DNA of 64,000 nt from contig CM060106.1 in NCBI GenBank assembly GCA_030522415.1, positions 61,311,512-61,375,511 on the forward strand, given 5' to 3'. Shown here in pieces: positions 32,452 to 42,891 of this stretch (within the stretch, counting starts at the first letter, position 1; each line of letters begins with the position of its first letter). The stretch comes from Channallabes apus. Lineage: Eukaryota; Chordata; Actinopteri; Siluriformes; Clariidae. Position numbers and translations under genes: made by a program. The notes beneath the pieces are model-generated. The model saw only the letters and a program-made list of their open reading frames with translations, was not told the DNA's origin and did no database searches.

Positions 32452-33351
32452 ATCTAGATCATCTGCATTTAGGGGTCTAATAAGAAATTGGGACAGATCC
32501 GGCAGATTACTTGTGAATCTGTCTTTAGTGGTGGAATTCATATTTCTAACAGATTGATAACGTGGGGAGACACAGCTAATCTGTTCTACGGGTAGAGTAT
32601 ATGTCAGGAGGTGATGATCTGTGATATCATCACTTTGAGGTATGATCTCTATATTAGAGACATCTATACCATGGGATATAATTAAATCTAGCGTATGATT
32701 AAAGCGGTGAGTTGCTCCAATTGTATTTTGCTTAACCCCAAAGGAATTTAATAAATCCATAAATGGGAGTGCTAAAGCGTCGTTAGCATCATCTACATGA
32801 ATGTTAAAGTCTCCTACTATCAATACTTTGTCAGAGTTAACCAATAGGTCTGATAGCAGATCTTTAAGAAAATCGCCATATGGCCCCGGGGGTCTGTACA
32901 CGGTGGCCAGGGTAAAATATAGCAAGGGTTTATTACGTATTTCATTTAGTGCAACATTAATGATAAGCACTTCAAATGAATTAAACCTGGGCCTTATTTT
33001 CTGGGTAACAATGAGTACATCATTGTAGATAGTGGCGACACCACCACCGCGACCAATTAGACGGGGCTCGTGCTTATAGAAATATCCTGACGGAGTAGAC
33101 TCATTCAGACCAAAATATTCATTTGGTTTAAGCCAGGTTTCAGTGAGACAGAGTGCGTCAAGGCAATAATCTGAGATAATTTCATTAACAATAAGTGCTT
33201 TAGGCGGAAGGGATCTAATGTTGAGTAGTCCAAACTTTAGAGGTGGATTTTGACTACTTATTTTGCCTTTTTCTGGTTTTATGGTTATCAGATTGTTTCG
33301 GGCAAATTTAACAAATTTATTCTTTTTTCTCAGTATTCGGGGAACAGACAC
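32452..33351 (-). pseudogene. LINE-D1 ORF2, endonuclease part
   Basis: 300 codons of APE-type endonuclease plus linker are open: LNIRSLPPKALIVNEI, LTETWLKPNEY, VGDFNIHVDDAND and ITDHHLLTY. The frame then runs into the hAT. The start MSVPRILRKKNKF parallels the start of LINE-A1 ORF2 ([12 protein letters not shown]), which supports it. No stops or frameshifts occur before the insertion. Confidence 0.85.
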
Positions 33352-33447
33352 AGTTTCTATAGGACAAGCTATGTGTGTTCGTCTATCACTACGGTGAGTT
33401 GTGATGTGTCTAATATGTTTGGAATCTACAGTATGACTTACCGCCAG

Positions 33448-34371
33448 TCAGATGGTTCGTAGTGTTCTGGAGATGTTGTCAGAGAGGACCGCTGCTCCAG
33501 CTCTGCTAGGGTGTAGGCCATCGGTGTGATAGAGCCTAGGACGCTCCCAGAAAACATTCCAGTTATCAACAAAGCATAATTTCTGTTGTTGACACCAAGA
33601 TTGTAACCATTCATTAAAAGCAAATAATCTACTGAACTTCTCGATTCCTTGCTGAAATGTGGGAAGCGGTCCAGATACGATGATCCTTGTCGTGGGTGAT
33701 GTGCTGCGGACCTTCTCGACCAGGCTCCTGAAGTCCTTCTTTAGGATCTCCGTCTGCCTCAGCCTGGTGTCGTTCGTGCCGGCATGAAGAACCACAGCTC
33801 CAATGTTCTTCCTCAGGGCAGCAGGCACCTGTGCAGCAACATCAAGAACACGTGCACCAGGTAAACAGCGTGTGTGCACCTTACCTTTAGCCGTGGTAGC
33901 ACGCACGTGACGAACGATGGAGTCTCCGATGACCAGGACGTCTTGTGCCGTCTCGCGGAGAGGAGCGAAGCGGTTTTGGGTCGAGATGTCGAAGACGGGT
34001 GGTGGTGGTGGAGGGGGAGAGGTCCTCGCCCGGGGCTTGGCGTGCTTCTTCCGCCGCTCCTGTATCCAGGGTCCGTGGTATCCCGGCGCCGGGGTGTAGG
34101 AACACTGGGCGGGCTGCGTCCTTGGTGTGTTGGACCTGGGCAGAGAAACACGCGGGGTTGAGGTTGTAGGAGAATTCTCACGCCGAGAATTTACCTGGGA
34201 CAGATGAGCGTCGGTCCGTGACGATTCCAGCGTGGCTTTCCGCTGCTGTAACCGGGCCAGCTTCACCCGTAGCTCACGGATCAGCTTCTCCACGGCCTCC
34301 ACTTCCAAATCCACCAAGTGCAGCTCCAATGTCTCCTCACCTGCACTCAGAGGCAGAATCACAACCGACAT
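33448..34371 (-). CDS. LINE-D1 ORF1: coiled coil plus SGNH-type esterase domain
   Basis: I take MSVVILPLSAGEE at 34371 as the start; a longer open frame begins 15 codons earlier. A predicted coiled coil (VEKLIRELRVKLARLQQRKA) is followed by a Ser/Thr/Pro- and Arg-rich linker. The esterase-like domain has VIGDSIVRHV, HAGTNDTRLRQ and DGLHPSRAGA, carrying the Ser, Asn and Asp-x-x-His blocks of SGNH hydrolases. Unlike LINE-A ORF1 it has no Cys finger at the N terminus. The frame is open throughout. Its role is RNA binding and retrotransposition support. Confidence 0.82.
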   Translation of the reverse strand: MSVVILPLSAGEETLELHLVDLEVEAVEKLIRELRVKLARLQQRKATLESSRTDAHLSQVNSRRENSPTTSTPRVSLPRSNTPRTQPAQCSYTPAPGYHGPWIQERRKKHAKPRARTSPPPPPPPVFDISTQNRFAPLRETAQDVLVIGDSIVRHVRATTAKGKVHTRCLPGARVLDVAAQVPAALRKNIGAVVLHAGTNDTRLRQTEILKKDFRSLVEKVRSTSPTTRIIVSGPLPTFQQGIEKFSRLFAFNEWLQSWCQQQKLCFVDNWNVFWERPRLYHTDGLHPSRAGAAVLSDNISRTLRTI

Positions 34372-34667
34372 GGTGTCTAAACACGGAAAATAATCGGTGT
34401 AAGGAAGCGAAAACAAGCTTTACAAACAAACAAACAAACGTGATAGCTGGGCTAGCGATGCTAATGCTAATTAGCGATGCTAATGTCGGCTAAAAGCGGT
34501 GTGCTGCAAAACAATTAAAAGTTAACGATATAACACGCGTTTCGAGTAAATATATTATAAGATACTTATCCGTTTTATGTACACTCTTCGTAAGGGGACG
34601 AAAAAGTTTAAAAGTTGGTCAGTATGGTGGAGCTCGGAAAAAAGCAGCTTCTCAGCGTCCTCGTACG

Positions 34668-35047
34668 GAGGAAGTTTCATAAATGGATTACAGGAGGACA
34701 TCGCTCAGAAGGTGAAAAACACATGCTTTGGATGGGACACTGGAAAACTTAGTCTCATTGAACAACATGCAATACACGCGGAAAAGCTGGTATCACAAGA
34801 ACAAGATAAGCGCAGCAAGAAGAGAGAAGACCAGAGTCACAATGCACAGCTGGCAGTGTTGCAGATGGTAAGACAAACTGCGGATATACAGTACAGGAGA
34901 CGTGGAAGAGGACAAGGAGGCCGTGGACGTGGGAGAACAAATGGCTGTTATGCATGCGGAAGTGAAGACCATTGGATTAGAGACTGTCCGAGAAGGAGCA
35001 GAGGAGAGGAATGGATTAGGAGAGGTGAGGATCAGGGTGGAAATTGA
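34668..35047 (+). pseudogene. Retroviral gag-like region, 3' part with zinc knuckle
   Basis: Immediately after the LINE-D1 target duplication the frame reads SFINGLQEDIAQKVKNTCFG, a capsid C-terminal-like helix. A charged segment, Arg/Gly-rich RRRGRGQGGRGRGR and a CCHC zinc knuckle (CYACGSEDHWIRDC) follow, typical of nucleocapsid. The first ~90 bp of the longer open frame (34577-34667) belong to the LINE-D1 5' UTR and are not gag. The frame ends at 35047 without a recognisable protease or pol extension. Confidence 0.7.
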
Positions 35048-37255
35048 AAGAAAAAGGCCGGGGGCGTGGGGAGCAGACCCGAAGGAGAGGGTGAGTCAAA
35101 AATAATTATTTTTCCTACTAACACTTCTTGCTGTGATCGCAATGAAGAAAAGCTTGCTATCTTTTTCAATGATTCAATTCACGTTTGTATCTTAGAAACA
35201 TCCACACATGCTACGTATGATCTTGAAGTATACAGTATCAGTAAAATGCCAACAATGGAATTGCAGCTCCATGACAAACAAAATTCATTTAGCTACATTC
35301 CATGCAGGTCATTCAGTCATTAAAGTGTGTGAATTTGACAGTTTAGTGAAACAGAGTGGCAGATTCCTGAACTCTGTGGGCACTTCAGGACATGCAGCTG
35401 AAAAGAGCCTCATAAAGCCAAGCGTGTGGCTTTTTCCAGGTGTACATGATGATAAATTTAGATTTTTTGCTCTTATTGCTGCCCAGTAAAACTATTGGGG
35501 TGAAGATTTCATATGTAAATTAGGTATAAAACTCTTGAGACTAAACCAGTATTGAGCCTGAGGATTTCACTCTTGTGAAATGTGATCCGTTGCCCCTGTT
35601 GTATGTGTATGAATGGAAGCTCTGCACTTCAACTGTGAGTTCAGTAAATGCTACGGTGATAGACAAATATATACCAGTAAACACATTATGATATTAGATA
35701 TGTGTCACATATCTCATTTTTTTAAAGATAAGCTCAGATGTGTAGTTAATGTAGAGATAAGGAGTGTGAGAAAATGTAGCACAGTAAAGTGTCACAGTAA
35801 TGTCGCTTAATCACAGTAGGGACACCCCTAATGTGTTATTGGATAAAAGTAATAAGGATGAGGGAGAAAAAATAAAATAAATAAATATTGGGCCTTTGAG
35901 TGACATGTGGTATGAATGAGAGTGATTGAGAATGAACGTCTTATCTGACATTACATTACAGCCACAGAGAAACAAATGCTGATGCAATGCTGAAAAATCA
36001 TGTGTTAAAGTATAAAAGAACTGTACAGTATATATTACAGTACCTACAGTCACAAGACCTGGCCAGGCAGAAAAAATTAAGTTATCAGCATGCGGAGCTT
36101 TTTCTTTTCTTTTAAAAAAAAAAAAGAATTTATGTTTATCATTACTCACTAAATGTATGGGCTAATGGGAAGCACGATGTAGGTTTAATTAAGGGAAGTG
36201 AACTGGCGGTGATCACCCCAAAGTAAAATTTAGGCCCTACAAACTTCATACTGTATCTACCCGAGTCTTTAACTGAAATAATTCCAGTGTTTAATTCTTT
36301 ATTTTAAAGCTGTTGTCATGGTAAACATCAGCAACTTCTTATTGTCCAGCAGAACAAGGTCATAAAGCAAACCATATAAAAGCTACAATTCGCACATAAG
36401 TCATATCTTAAGTCAAATTGTTTTGGGACAAGATAAAACTTTGGATCCAAGTACAGTAGTAGTCCAAAATATTCTAAAACAAATAAGAAAATTGACGCTA
36501 AAGTAGAAATGTAAAAAGTAAAAGTGTTTTATTACAGAACAGTTATTTTGATCTATACAATCCTCGAGGCCCCAGTGAGCTATACACTCATGGGACGGGT
36601 CTACTGGCCCACAGTGCACTTAGCTGAACTCCGGAAGCAAGAACAATCTTTAATTGAATCAAATTATTGGACATTTCAAATTATAAAAGGCCTTTTACAA
36701 AAACTGTTGATGAAAAGAATTGTTGCATGATTTCAGACTGGCTGCAGAAAAAAAAAAACAGAGAGAAAGAGAGAAAAACAATGAGATCTTTATCTCACTT
36801 CTCAGCCAAATCAGATCCTGTAGCAGCAGCATCACCCATGTGTTTATGTCCAGTACCAGAAGCTGAGAAGGCAGGTATAGAATAAAGATATATATAGTGG
36901 GCTACAGTAATTTGACATTTCTAGTTCATGAAGTTTCAGTATCTTTTATACAGAGAAGAATCACACTTATTTGCAACAGAGTGGTTAAAGTACAATACTA
37001 AATTATAAATATCAATGTGGAAAGATGTATAGTTCTAACCCTCTAACTCCTTTCTTTCACTGTTAAACAACTTTGTTCCACTAGGATTGATCCACAGTAA
37101 GCGCCACTACAGAATCCGGATATAAAATGAACGTGGATGGAACAATATTTTGTGATCGAGAAATAGGTGTTAACAGGAGTTTGTCATGGTGATAGCACAT
37201 GAAATTTAAATAGTGTAAATGTAATGCTCAAACTAACAAATTAGATTCTATTTCA
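35048..37255 (+). other. Retroviral interior with no recognisable pol
   Basis: I looked for protease (DTG/DSG) and reverse-transcriptase (YxDD) signatures and found none. Short frames near 35106-35490 are not recognised. Either this pol region was deleted or it decayed beyond reading by eye. Confidence 0.45.
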
Positions 37256-37790
37256 GAAAAGCAGATGCAGCAGCGAAGGCCGTGGCCAAACTTCCCCTTT
37301 CCTATAACCATAACATGTGTGTGTCTAATGCTCTCACCCCCACAGCTAACCTTGAAGAGCTTCAGAACTACAGTCACTCCAGGAGAGGAAACACTCTGGA
37401 GAAGAGCGGGATGTGTTTTGACAGAAGGGGTTTGGTACGACCCCAATCACAAGCCATGTCTACCTATAAAGCTATTTCTTTCTATGCTAAGTTGACACAC
37501 GTGTAAGGACCATGTGTCAAAAGGGGGAATAAGCGATAGTATGTGCATTTGTGTTACTAATAACATACTGTACTGTAGATAAAGGAATTAAGATGAAGCC
37601 AGAGCACACGAAAAGTAAAAGGACATTGTGAAGATGAAATGTTATGTTATTGTGCAAAACTCTTTGAGGATTTATTTTTAATACAGGCCCACTGACAGTG
37701 CTCCTAACACCACAAAAAGAAGTCAAAGTAGTGGAAACAGAGATGGGGTACACGCCAGCACCCCAAACATGTTCCAGAACCTAAGAGAAA
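37256..37790 (+). pseudogene. Retroviral pol remnant, RNase H end to integrase
   Basis: KADAAAKAVAKLPLSY resembles the end of a retroviral RNase H. The following segment (PGEETLWRRAGCV, then TEGVWYDPNHKPCLP) resembles the linker before a retroviral integrase zinc-binding domain. After 37510 the reading breaks. At 37683-37790 TGPLTVLLTPQKEVKV resembles the integrase C-terminal domain. The pieces are in the expected order just upstream of env but in different frames, with the catalytic core missing. Assignment is by resemblance only. Confidence 0.4.
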
Positions 37791-38181
37791 ACAACACCGA
37801 GGTCACCAAGGGTGAACAGTGATGTGCTAGTAACCTCTCCTGTAAACCCCGACAGACCCTCACCTGTACGCAAAGTGCATGGGTCAGAAGAACCAACTAG
37901 AGTGACAGAAACAACGCAGAACCACAACTCTCCAATCAAATTCATCACAACAATACAGTAAGTACACTACATTTGTGGACAAAACATGAAGAAATTGTAA
38001 GGTGTCAAAGTAGCAGTAGCACTGAGTAACATTGGTGACATATAAAAGTAATTAGAGTTAAAAGTAAGTGTTGTAACTACTGACAGGATAGAAGACTGTT
38101 TTAGAGGACGGAGAATATTAGTGACTACAGATTATTCACACTACAGACATTGAATTAGCTGGACTGGACCCTTGGTTACAA

Positions 38182-38872
38182 ATGAGAAAACACCCCAAAG
38201 CAATTTGGGTAACTTTAGGAATAATAATAGTTATGGTTACCCTGATGTGCCTACTTATTGAGAATTCGGAGAGAAACGGCTATGGTAAAGTCTATTTAAC
38301 AAACTCAAGCTACATGCATTTAACTAGAATAAAGAGAAGAGACAGCATGATAAAAAGGCATAACACTAATCTCAATAGATGTGCAGGGAAATTGGGAATG
38401 TGCCCTATCATTAGACATTGCTGATAATATAACAGACATACACAACCTCTTGTGTTGTGTATGCCATGCCATGTCCTCGGGCTGGGTAGCACTGCCCCTA
38501 AATAATGTCACAGCAGCAGAAGCAAATGCAGACAACACGTCTTGTATTATACCGATAACCACCATGGCCATCTTACAGATATCTGCATACTACAAACAAA
38601 CAGGGAGCTATTGCTGCCCATTGCCTGTTAAGAAATATGAAGACAATTCTACTTATATGGTCCCTTGGCAAAAAGGAGACACTTGCGTTGTGCAAGATCA
38701 AAAGGAAAATGGGGAACCTGACTTAGGATGGTCTGAGTGTACCACTTACGTTCGTATAACCAATCGTTCAAAAGGTAGGTCACCTAAATGTAGTATAGAT
38801 GGTAATTATTTTCCAAATGATGGTAGTTGTCCGTTCATAGAACTATCGTCAACAAACACAGTAAATTATTAA
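38182..38872 (+). pseudogene. Retroviral env-like remnant
   Basis: An N-terminal hydrophobic stretch (AIWVTLGIIIVMVTLMCLLI) could be a long signal peptide or signal anchor. A second frame (38381-38872) is Cys-rich with several N-glycosylation sequons (NIT, NVT, NTS, NST, NRS), consistent with an envelope surface region. No fusion peptide, immunosuppressive-type domain or transmembrane subunit is seen before the stop at 38872, and the two frames do not join. It is a truncated, frameshifted gene. The env call depends on its position between the pol remnant and the 3' LTR. Confidence 0.45.
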
Positions 38873-39246
38873 ATGTTAAGACAGACTGACAACATAAAAC
38901 GGAAACCGGACTGGGACGACCCGACTTCTGACAGAGTTCAAAATTCCGGTGACTATCATTTTGAATGTTTAGATCATGATATGGAAGAAGACATAATGTA
39001 AATCTTTAGAGAAATGTCAAGCATGTATATTTAAGTAGGTTGCAAATTTTTTTTAATGCTTTTGTGTCAGGGGTCTGTCCCAATAAAGACAGCTGTAGTG
39101 TCCTCTGTGTGCATTAGAGTGCTAGTGGTGATGTTGTTAAAAACCCAGGTTGGAGAGACAATATCTGATGAAATTTACCTAATGCATAGCTTATTAGTAT
39201 TGTTTTGAATTGTAGAATTAAAATATTTAGGTTGTCATAGAATGAC

Positions 39247-39257
39247 AAAAGGGGGAA
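39247..39257 (+). promoter_or_regulatory. Polypurine tract of the endogenous retrovirus
   Basis: AAAAGGGGGAAA directly precedes the TGTAATGG start of the 3' LTR. This is the usual position and composition for plus-strand priming. Confidence 0.75.
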
Positions 39258-39259
39258 AT

Positions 39260-39694
39260 TGTAATGGAAAAATCATATTTTAATTATGTATTAATCCTAT
39301 TTGATTCTTGTAGTAAGTGTGTAACGTAGGCCTTAGAAGTTTGAACTTGTTTGTCGAAGCTTAGAGACACAAGGCCGAGAACAGAATAGAAACAACCTGA
39401 TTGTAGTTGTCCCTGAATAAATGATAAGGTATGGACATCTGGTCTGGGTCAGATAAAGAGTCATGAGTTTGAATGCAGGAACTTCACGTACGGGGCGTCA
39501 ATTATGTTAACAGAGATGTTTGTGTATAAAATAGGTCAGCTAGAGAAAGAGATCACCTTTCTCTATGCTGCAACTGTTTGCTGTATGAGACTGGTCCTTC
39601 TGCAGAAGTTTAAAATAAAACCTTTGTTACTTTGCTCTTACCCAGTGTATGGATTACTTGTCTTTATATTGGTTTCAGAATTTCCACCACAACT
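39260..39694 (+). repeat. 3' LTR of the endogenous retrovirus
   Basis: 435 bp beginning TGTAATGG, with TG/CA-type inverted ends (TGTAATGG against CCACCACA) if the end is placed at 39691. It has AATAAA motifs at ~39415 and ~39613. It is nearly identical to the split 5' LTR, which points to a moderately recent insertion of the provirus. Confidence 0.85.
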
Positions 39695-40090
39695 GATTAG
39701 TCTGTGGGGTTTTTTCACTTTCCATCACAGCCAGTAGATCGTCATCATCTGGTTTTCCTTTAGTAATGATTCGGCCACATGACAGGAATATCATAGAGTG
39801 AAACCCGAAGCCATTACAAAGTTTTGATCTCAACATTATCATTTGCTAATAAAGTGCCAGCGTGAACATTTATCATTTTATTGTGTCTGTTGATGTTTTA
39901 TAAAATGACCCATTTAAAAAAAACCACGAGTATTTATATGTAACTGAATGGAGTTTTGATAAACTAGTAGGTGTGTTTGCTGAGGGATAGAATTTGTCCT
40001 ATTTCTTCTCTTCTTATTTTCAGCTCTTTAACAGTAAACAATACAGAATATCGTATATTTCGTATCGTTGCCGCGAAAGTTTCGCAACGC
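39695..40090. other. Unassigned interval right of the provirus
   Basis: No coding pattern. The last ~30 bp may already belong to the long 5' UTR of LINE-A6. Confidence 0.4.
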
Positions 40091-40128
40091 GCGAGTTTTC
40101 TCGTCTAAGAACAACAAACGGAATTCAT

Positions 40129-42323
40129 CCATCCATCCATCCATCTTCTTCCGCTTATCCGAGGTCGGGTCGCGGGGGCAGCAGCTTCAGAAGGGATGCC
40201 CAGACTTCCCTCTCCCTGGCCACTTCTTCCAGCTCTTCCGGGGGGATCCCAAGGCGTTCCCAGGCCAGCCGAGAGACATAGTCCCTCCAGCGTGTCCTGG
40301 GTCTTCCCCGGGGTCTCTTTCCGGTGGGGCGTGTCCGGAACACCTCACAAGGGAGGCGTCCAGGGGGCATCCTAAATAGATGCCCAAGCCACCTCATCTG
40401 GCTCCTCTCGATGCGGAGGAGCAGCGGCTCTACTCTGAGCCCCTCCTGGATGACTGAGCTTCTCACCCTATCTCTAAGGGAGAGCCCAGACACCCTGCGG
40501 AGGAAACCCATTTCGGCCGCTTGTATTCGCGATCTTGTTCTTTCGGTCACTACCCACAGCTCATGACCATAGGTGAGGGTAGGAACGTAGATCGACCGGT
40601 AAATTGAGAGCTTTGCCTTTTGACTCAGCTCCTTCTTCACCACGACGGACCGATACAGAGCCCGCATCACTGCAGACGCTGACCCGATCCGCCTGTCAAT
40701 CTCCCGCTCCATTTTACCCTCACTCGTGAACAAGATCCCGAGATACTTAAACTCCTCCACTTGGGGCAGGATCTCACTCCCAACCCTGAGAGGGCACTCC
40801 ACCCTTTTCCGGCTGAGGACCATGGCCTCAGATTTGGAGGTGCTGATTCTCATCCCAGCCGCTTCACACTCGGCTGCGAACCTATCCAGTGAGAGCTGTA
40901 GGTCACAGGGTGATGAGGCCAACAGAACAACGTCATCTGCAAAAAGCAGTGACCCAATCCTGAGCCCACCAAACTGTACCCCCTCAACGCCCTGGCTGCG
41001 CCTAGAAATCCTGTCCATAAAAATTATGAACAGGATCGGTGACAAAGGGCAGCCCTGTCGGAGTCCTACTCTCACCGGAAACAGGTCAGACTTACTACCG
41101 GCAATGCGGACCAAGCTCCGACACCGGTTGTACAGGGACCGGACAGCCCTTAACAGGGAATCCGATATCCCATACTCCCGGAGTACCCCCCACAGGACTC
41201 CCCGAGGGACACGGTCGAATGCCTTCTCCAAGTCCACAAAGCACATGTAGACTGGTTGGGCGAACTCCCATGCCCCCTCCAGGACCCTGCTAAGGGTGAA
41301 GAGCTGGTCCACTGTTCCGCGACCCGGACGAAAACCACACTGCTCCTCCTGAATCCGAGGTTCGACTATCCGACGGACCCTCCTTTCCAGGACCCCTGAA
41401 TAGACTTTCCCGGGGAGGCTGAGAAGTGTGATCCCTCTGTAGTTGGAACACACTCTCCGGTCCCCCTTCTTGAAGAGGGGGACCACCACCCCGGTTTGCC
41501 AGTCCAGAGGCACTGTCCCCGATGTCCATGCAATGTTGCAGAGACGTGTCAACCATGACAGCCCTACAACATCCAGAGCCTTGAGGAACTCAGGGCGGAT
41601 CTCATCCACCCCCGGGGCGCCGCCACCACGGAGCTTTTTGACCACCTCGGCGACCTCGGCCCCAGAGATGAAAGAGTCCACCTCTACGTCCCCAGACTCT
41701 GCTTCCTCATCGGAAGGCATGTTGGTGGAATTAAGGAGGTCTTCGAAGTACTCTCCCCACCGACCCACAACGTCCCGAGTCGAGGTCAGCAGCGCACCAT
41801 CCCCACTATACACTGTGTTGACCATGCACTGCTTTCCCCTCCTGAGACGCCGGATGGTGGACCAGAATCTCTTCGAAGCCGTCTGGAAGTCATTCTCCAT
41901 GGCCTCCCCAAACTCCTCCCACGCCCGGGTTTTTGCCTCAGCAACCACCGAAGCCGCGTTCCGCTTGGCCTGCCGGTACCTATCAGCTGCCTCCGGAGTG
42001 CCACCAGCCAAAAAGGCCCGGTAAGACTCCTTCTTCAGCTTGATGGCATCCCTTACCGCCGGTGTCCACCAACGGGTTCTTGGGTTGCCACCGCGACAGG
42101 CACCGACCACCTTACGGCCACAGCTCCGGTCGGCTGCCTCAACAATGGAGGCGCGGAACATAGTCCATTCGGACTCAATGTCCCCCACCTCCCCCAGGAC
42201 GTGGTTGAAGCTTTGCCGGAGGTGGGAGTTGAAGCTCGTCCTGACAGGGGACTCTGCCAGACGTTCCCAGCAGACCCTCACAATACGTTTGGGTCTACCA
42301 GGCCTGACCGGCATCCTACCCTG
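40129..42323 (-). mobile_element. LINE-F, Rex3/RTE-like retrotransposon, 5'-truncated
   Basis: The minus-strand copy has a 3' tail of GATG units (ATCC repeats at 40129-40144). It is flanked by the 14-bp direct repeat CAAACGGAATTCAT (40115-40128 and 42324-42337), a very clear target duplication. The tandem GATG tail and the protein fit Rex3-type RTE elements. The endonuclease half is absent. Confidence 0.88.
40155..42323 (-). pseudogene. LINE-F reverse transcriptase, ~720 residues, endonuclease missing
   Basis: Reverse-transcriptase motifs in order: NYRGITLLSLPGKVYSGVLE, CFVDLEKAFDRVPR (motif A), GLRQGCPLSPILF (motif B) and LLFADDVVLLASS (motif C). A C-terminal RTE-type region follows with HLFRMPPGRLPCEVF and a basic GKRPRGRPRTRWRD. 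The frame is open from the truncation point to the stop, with no lesion seen. The start Met assigned by a plain ORF scan falls in the flank, and the true N-terminal endonuclease is lost, so it is a dead copy. Confidence 0.85.
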
Positions 42324-42376
42324 CAAACGGAATTCATCTCCAAACAACTAAATCTCCGACACAGAGGTACGTTATA

Positions 42377-42597
42377 ATGTCTACCGTTCAGCTTGTTCAG
42401 TGTGTAGAGTGCAGGATGTTTAGACATTCTTACTCCGTCATTAGTGATAATTTTATTTGTGATAGGTGTGTGTTAGTGAGCACTCTGACGGAGAAGATAT
42501 CAGCGTTAGAGGAGCGCATCCAGACTTTAGAGAGGGTTAGACAGTGTGAGAGCAGCGTTATTCCTGTAGCGGACAGTCTGGGTGCCACAGGCGGAGA
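42377..42597 (+). pseudogene. LINE-A6 ORF1, N-terminal 73 codons
   Basis: It begins MSTVQLVQCVECRMFRHSYS with the Cys finger and the coiled-coil-like stretch LTEKISALEERIQTLERV. Sequence identity with LINE-A1 ends after VADSLGATGGD, where a deletion joins it to ORF2. No esterase domain remains. A short in-frame extension from the reverse-transcriptase side follows to a stop. Confidence 0.8.
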
Positions 42598-42891
42598 TTT
42601 CGCATTGATTTTAAAATACTACTCTTGACATATAAGGCATTAAATGGTCTCGCGCCGCAGTATCTGAGCGAACTGCTAGTGTCTTACGATCCGCCACGCC
42701 TACTTCGGTCAAAGGATGCAGGCTGCTTATCAGTACCGCGTATTATGAAAACTACAGCTGGGGGCGGAGCTTTTTCTTACAAAGCCCCAAAATTATGGAA
42801 TAGTCTTCCAAATAGTGTTCGGGACTCAGACACAGTCTCAGTGTTTAAGTCTAGGCTAAAAACCTATTTATTTAGCCAAGCATGTTTATAA
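42598..42891 (+). pseudogene. LINE-A6 ORF2, C-terminal 98 codons
   Basis: This encodes the region after motif C through [20 protein letters not shown] to [11 protein letters not shown]. The segment is not in the same frame as the ORF1 piece. It is followed by the standard LINE-A 3' UTR. Confidence 0.8.

Larger units (their letters stand above)
27962..34667 (-). mobile_element. LINE-D1, near-complete L2/CR1-like retrotransposon, split by a hAT element
   Basis: The minus-strand element has a 5' UTR (34667-34372), ORF1 (34371-33448), ORF2 (33351-32452 and 30782-28731), a 3' UTR with A and AT runs, and a terminal ATTCA-repeat tail at 27962. It is flanked by the direct repeat GAGGAA (27956-27961 and 34668-34673) and lies in retroviral gag. 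ORF2 is interrupted by a 1661-bp hAT at 30791-32451. It is a distinct subfamily from LINE-A but shares the domain order and tail type. Confidence 0.88.
18009..39694 (+). mobile_element. Endogenous retrovirus with 5' LTR, gag and env regions heavily interrupted
   Basis: Paired LTRs of ~435 bp are present. The 3' LTR is at 39260-39694 and the 5' LTR is split into 18009-18415 and 26104-26133 by a TIR element. A likely primer-binding site starts TGGCGTTGTC at 26134. A gag-like region (27125-27961 and 34668-35047), a pol remnant (37256-37790), an env-like remnant (38182-38872) and a polypurine tract (39247-39257) follow in retroviral order. All coding regions carry frameshifts and most of pol is not recognisable, so the provirus is defective. 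No matching target duplication was found at the outer ends. Confidence 0.75.

Noticed and set aside
33813..34181. Overlapping Pro/Arg-rich ORFs on both strands
   Set aside because: They are other frames of LINE-D1 ORF1, whose linker is GC-rich.
34577..34667. Start of a gag-like ORF at 34577
   Set aside because: These bases are the LINE-D1 5' UTR; gag homology begins only after the GAGGAA duplication.
41443..42024. 193-residue plus-strand ORF
   Set aside because: It is antisense to the LINE-F reverse transcriptase.
42377..42628. Independent small gene starting MSTVQLVQCVECR
   Set aside because: It is the 5' scrap of LINE-A ORF1 joined to ORF2 by deletion.
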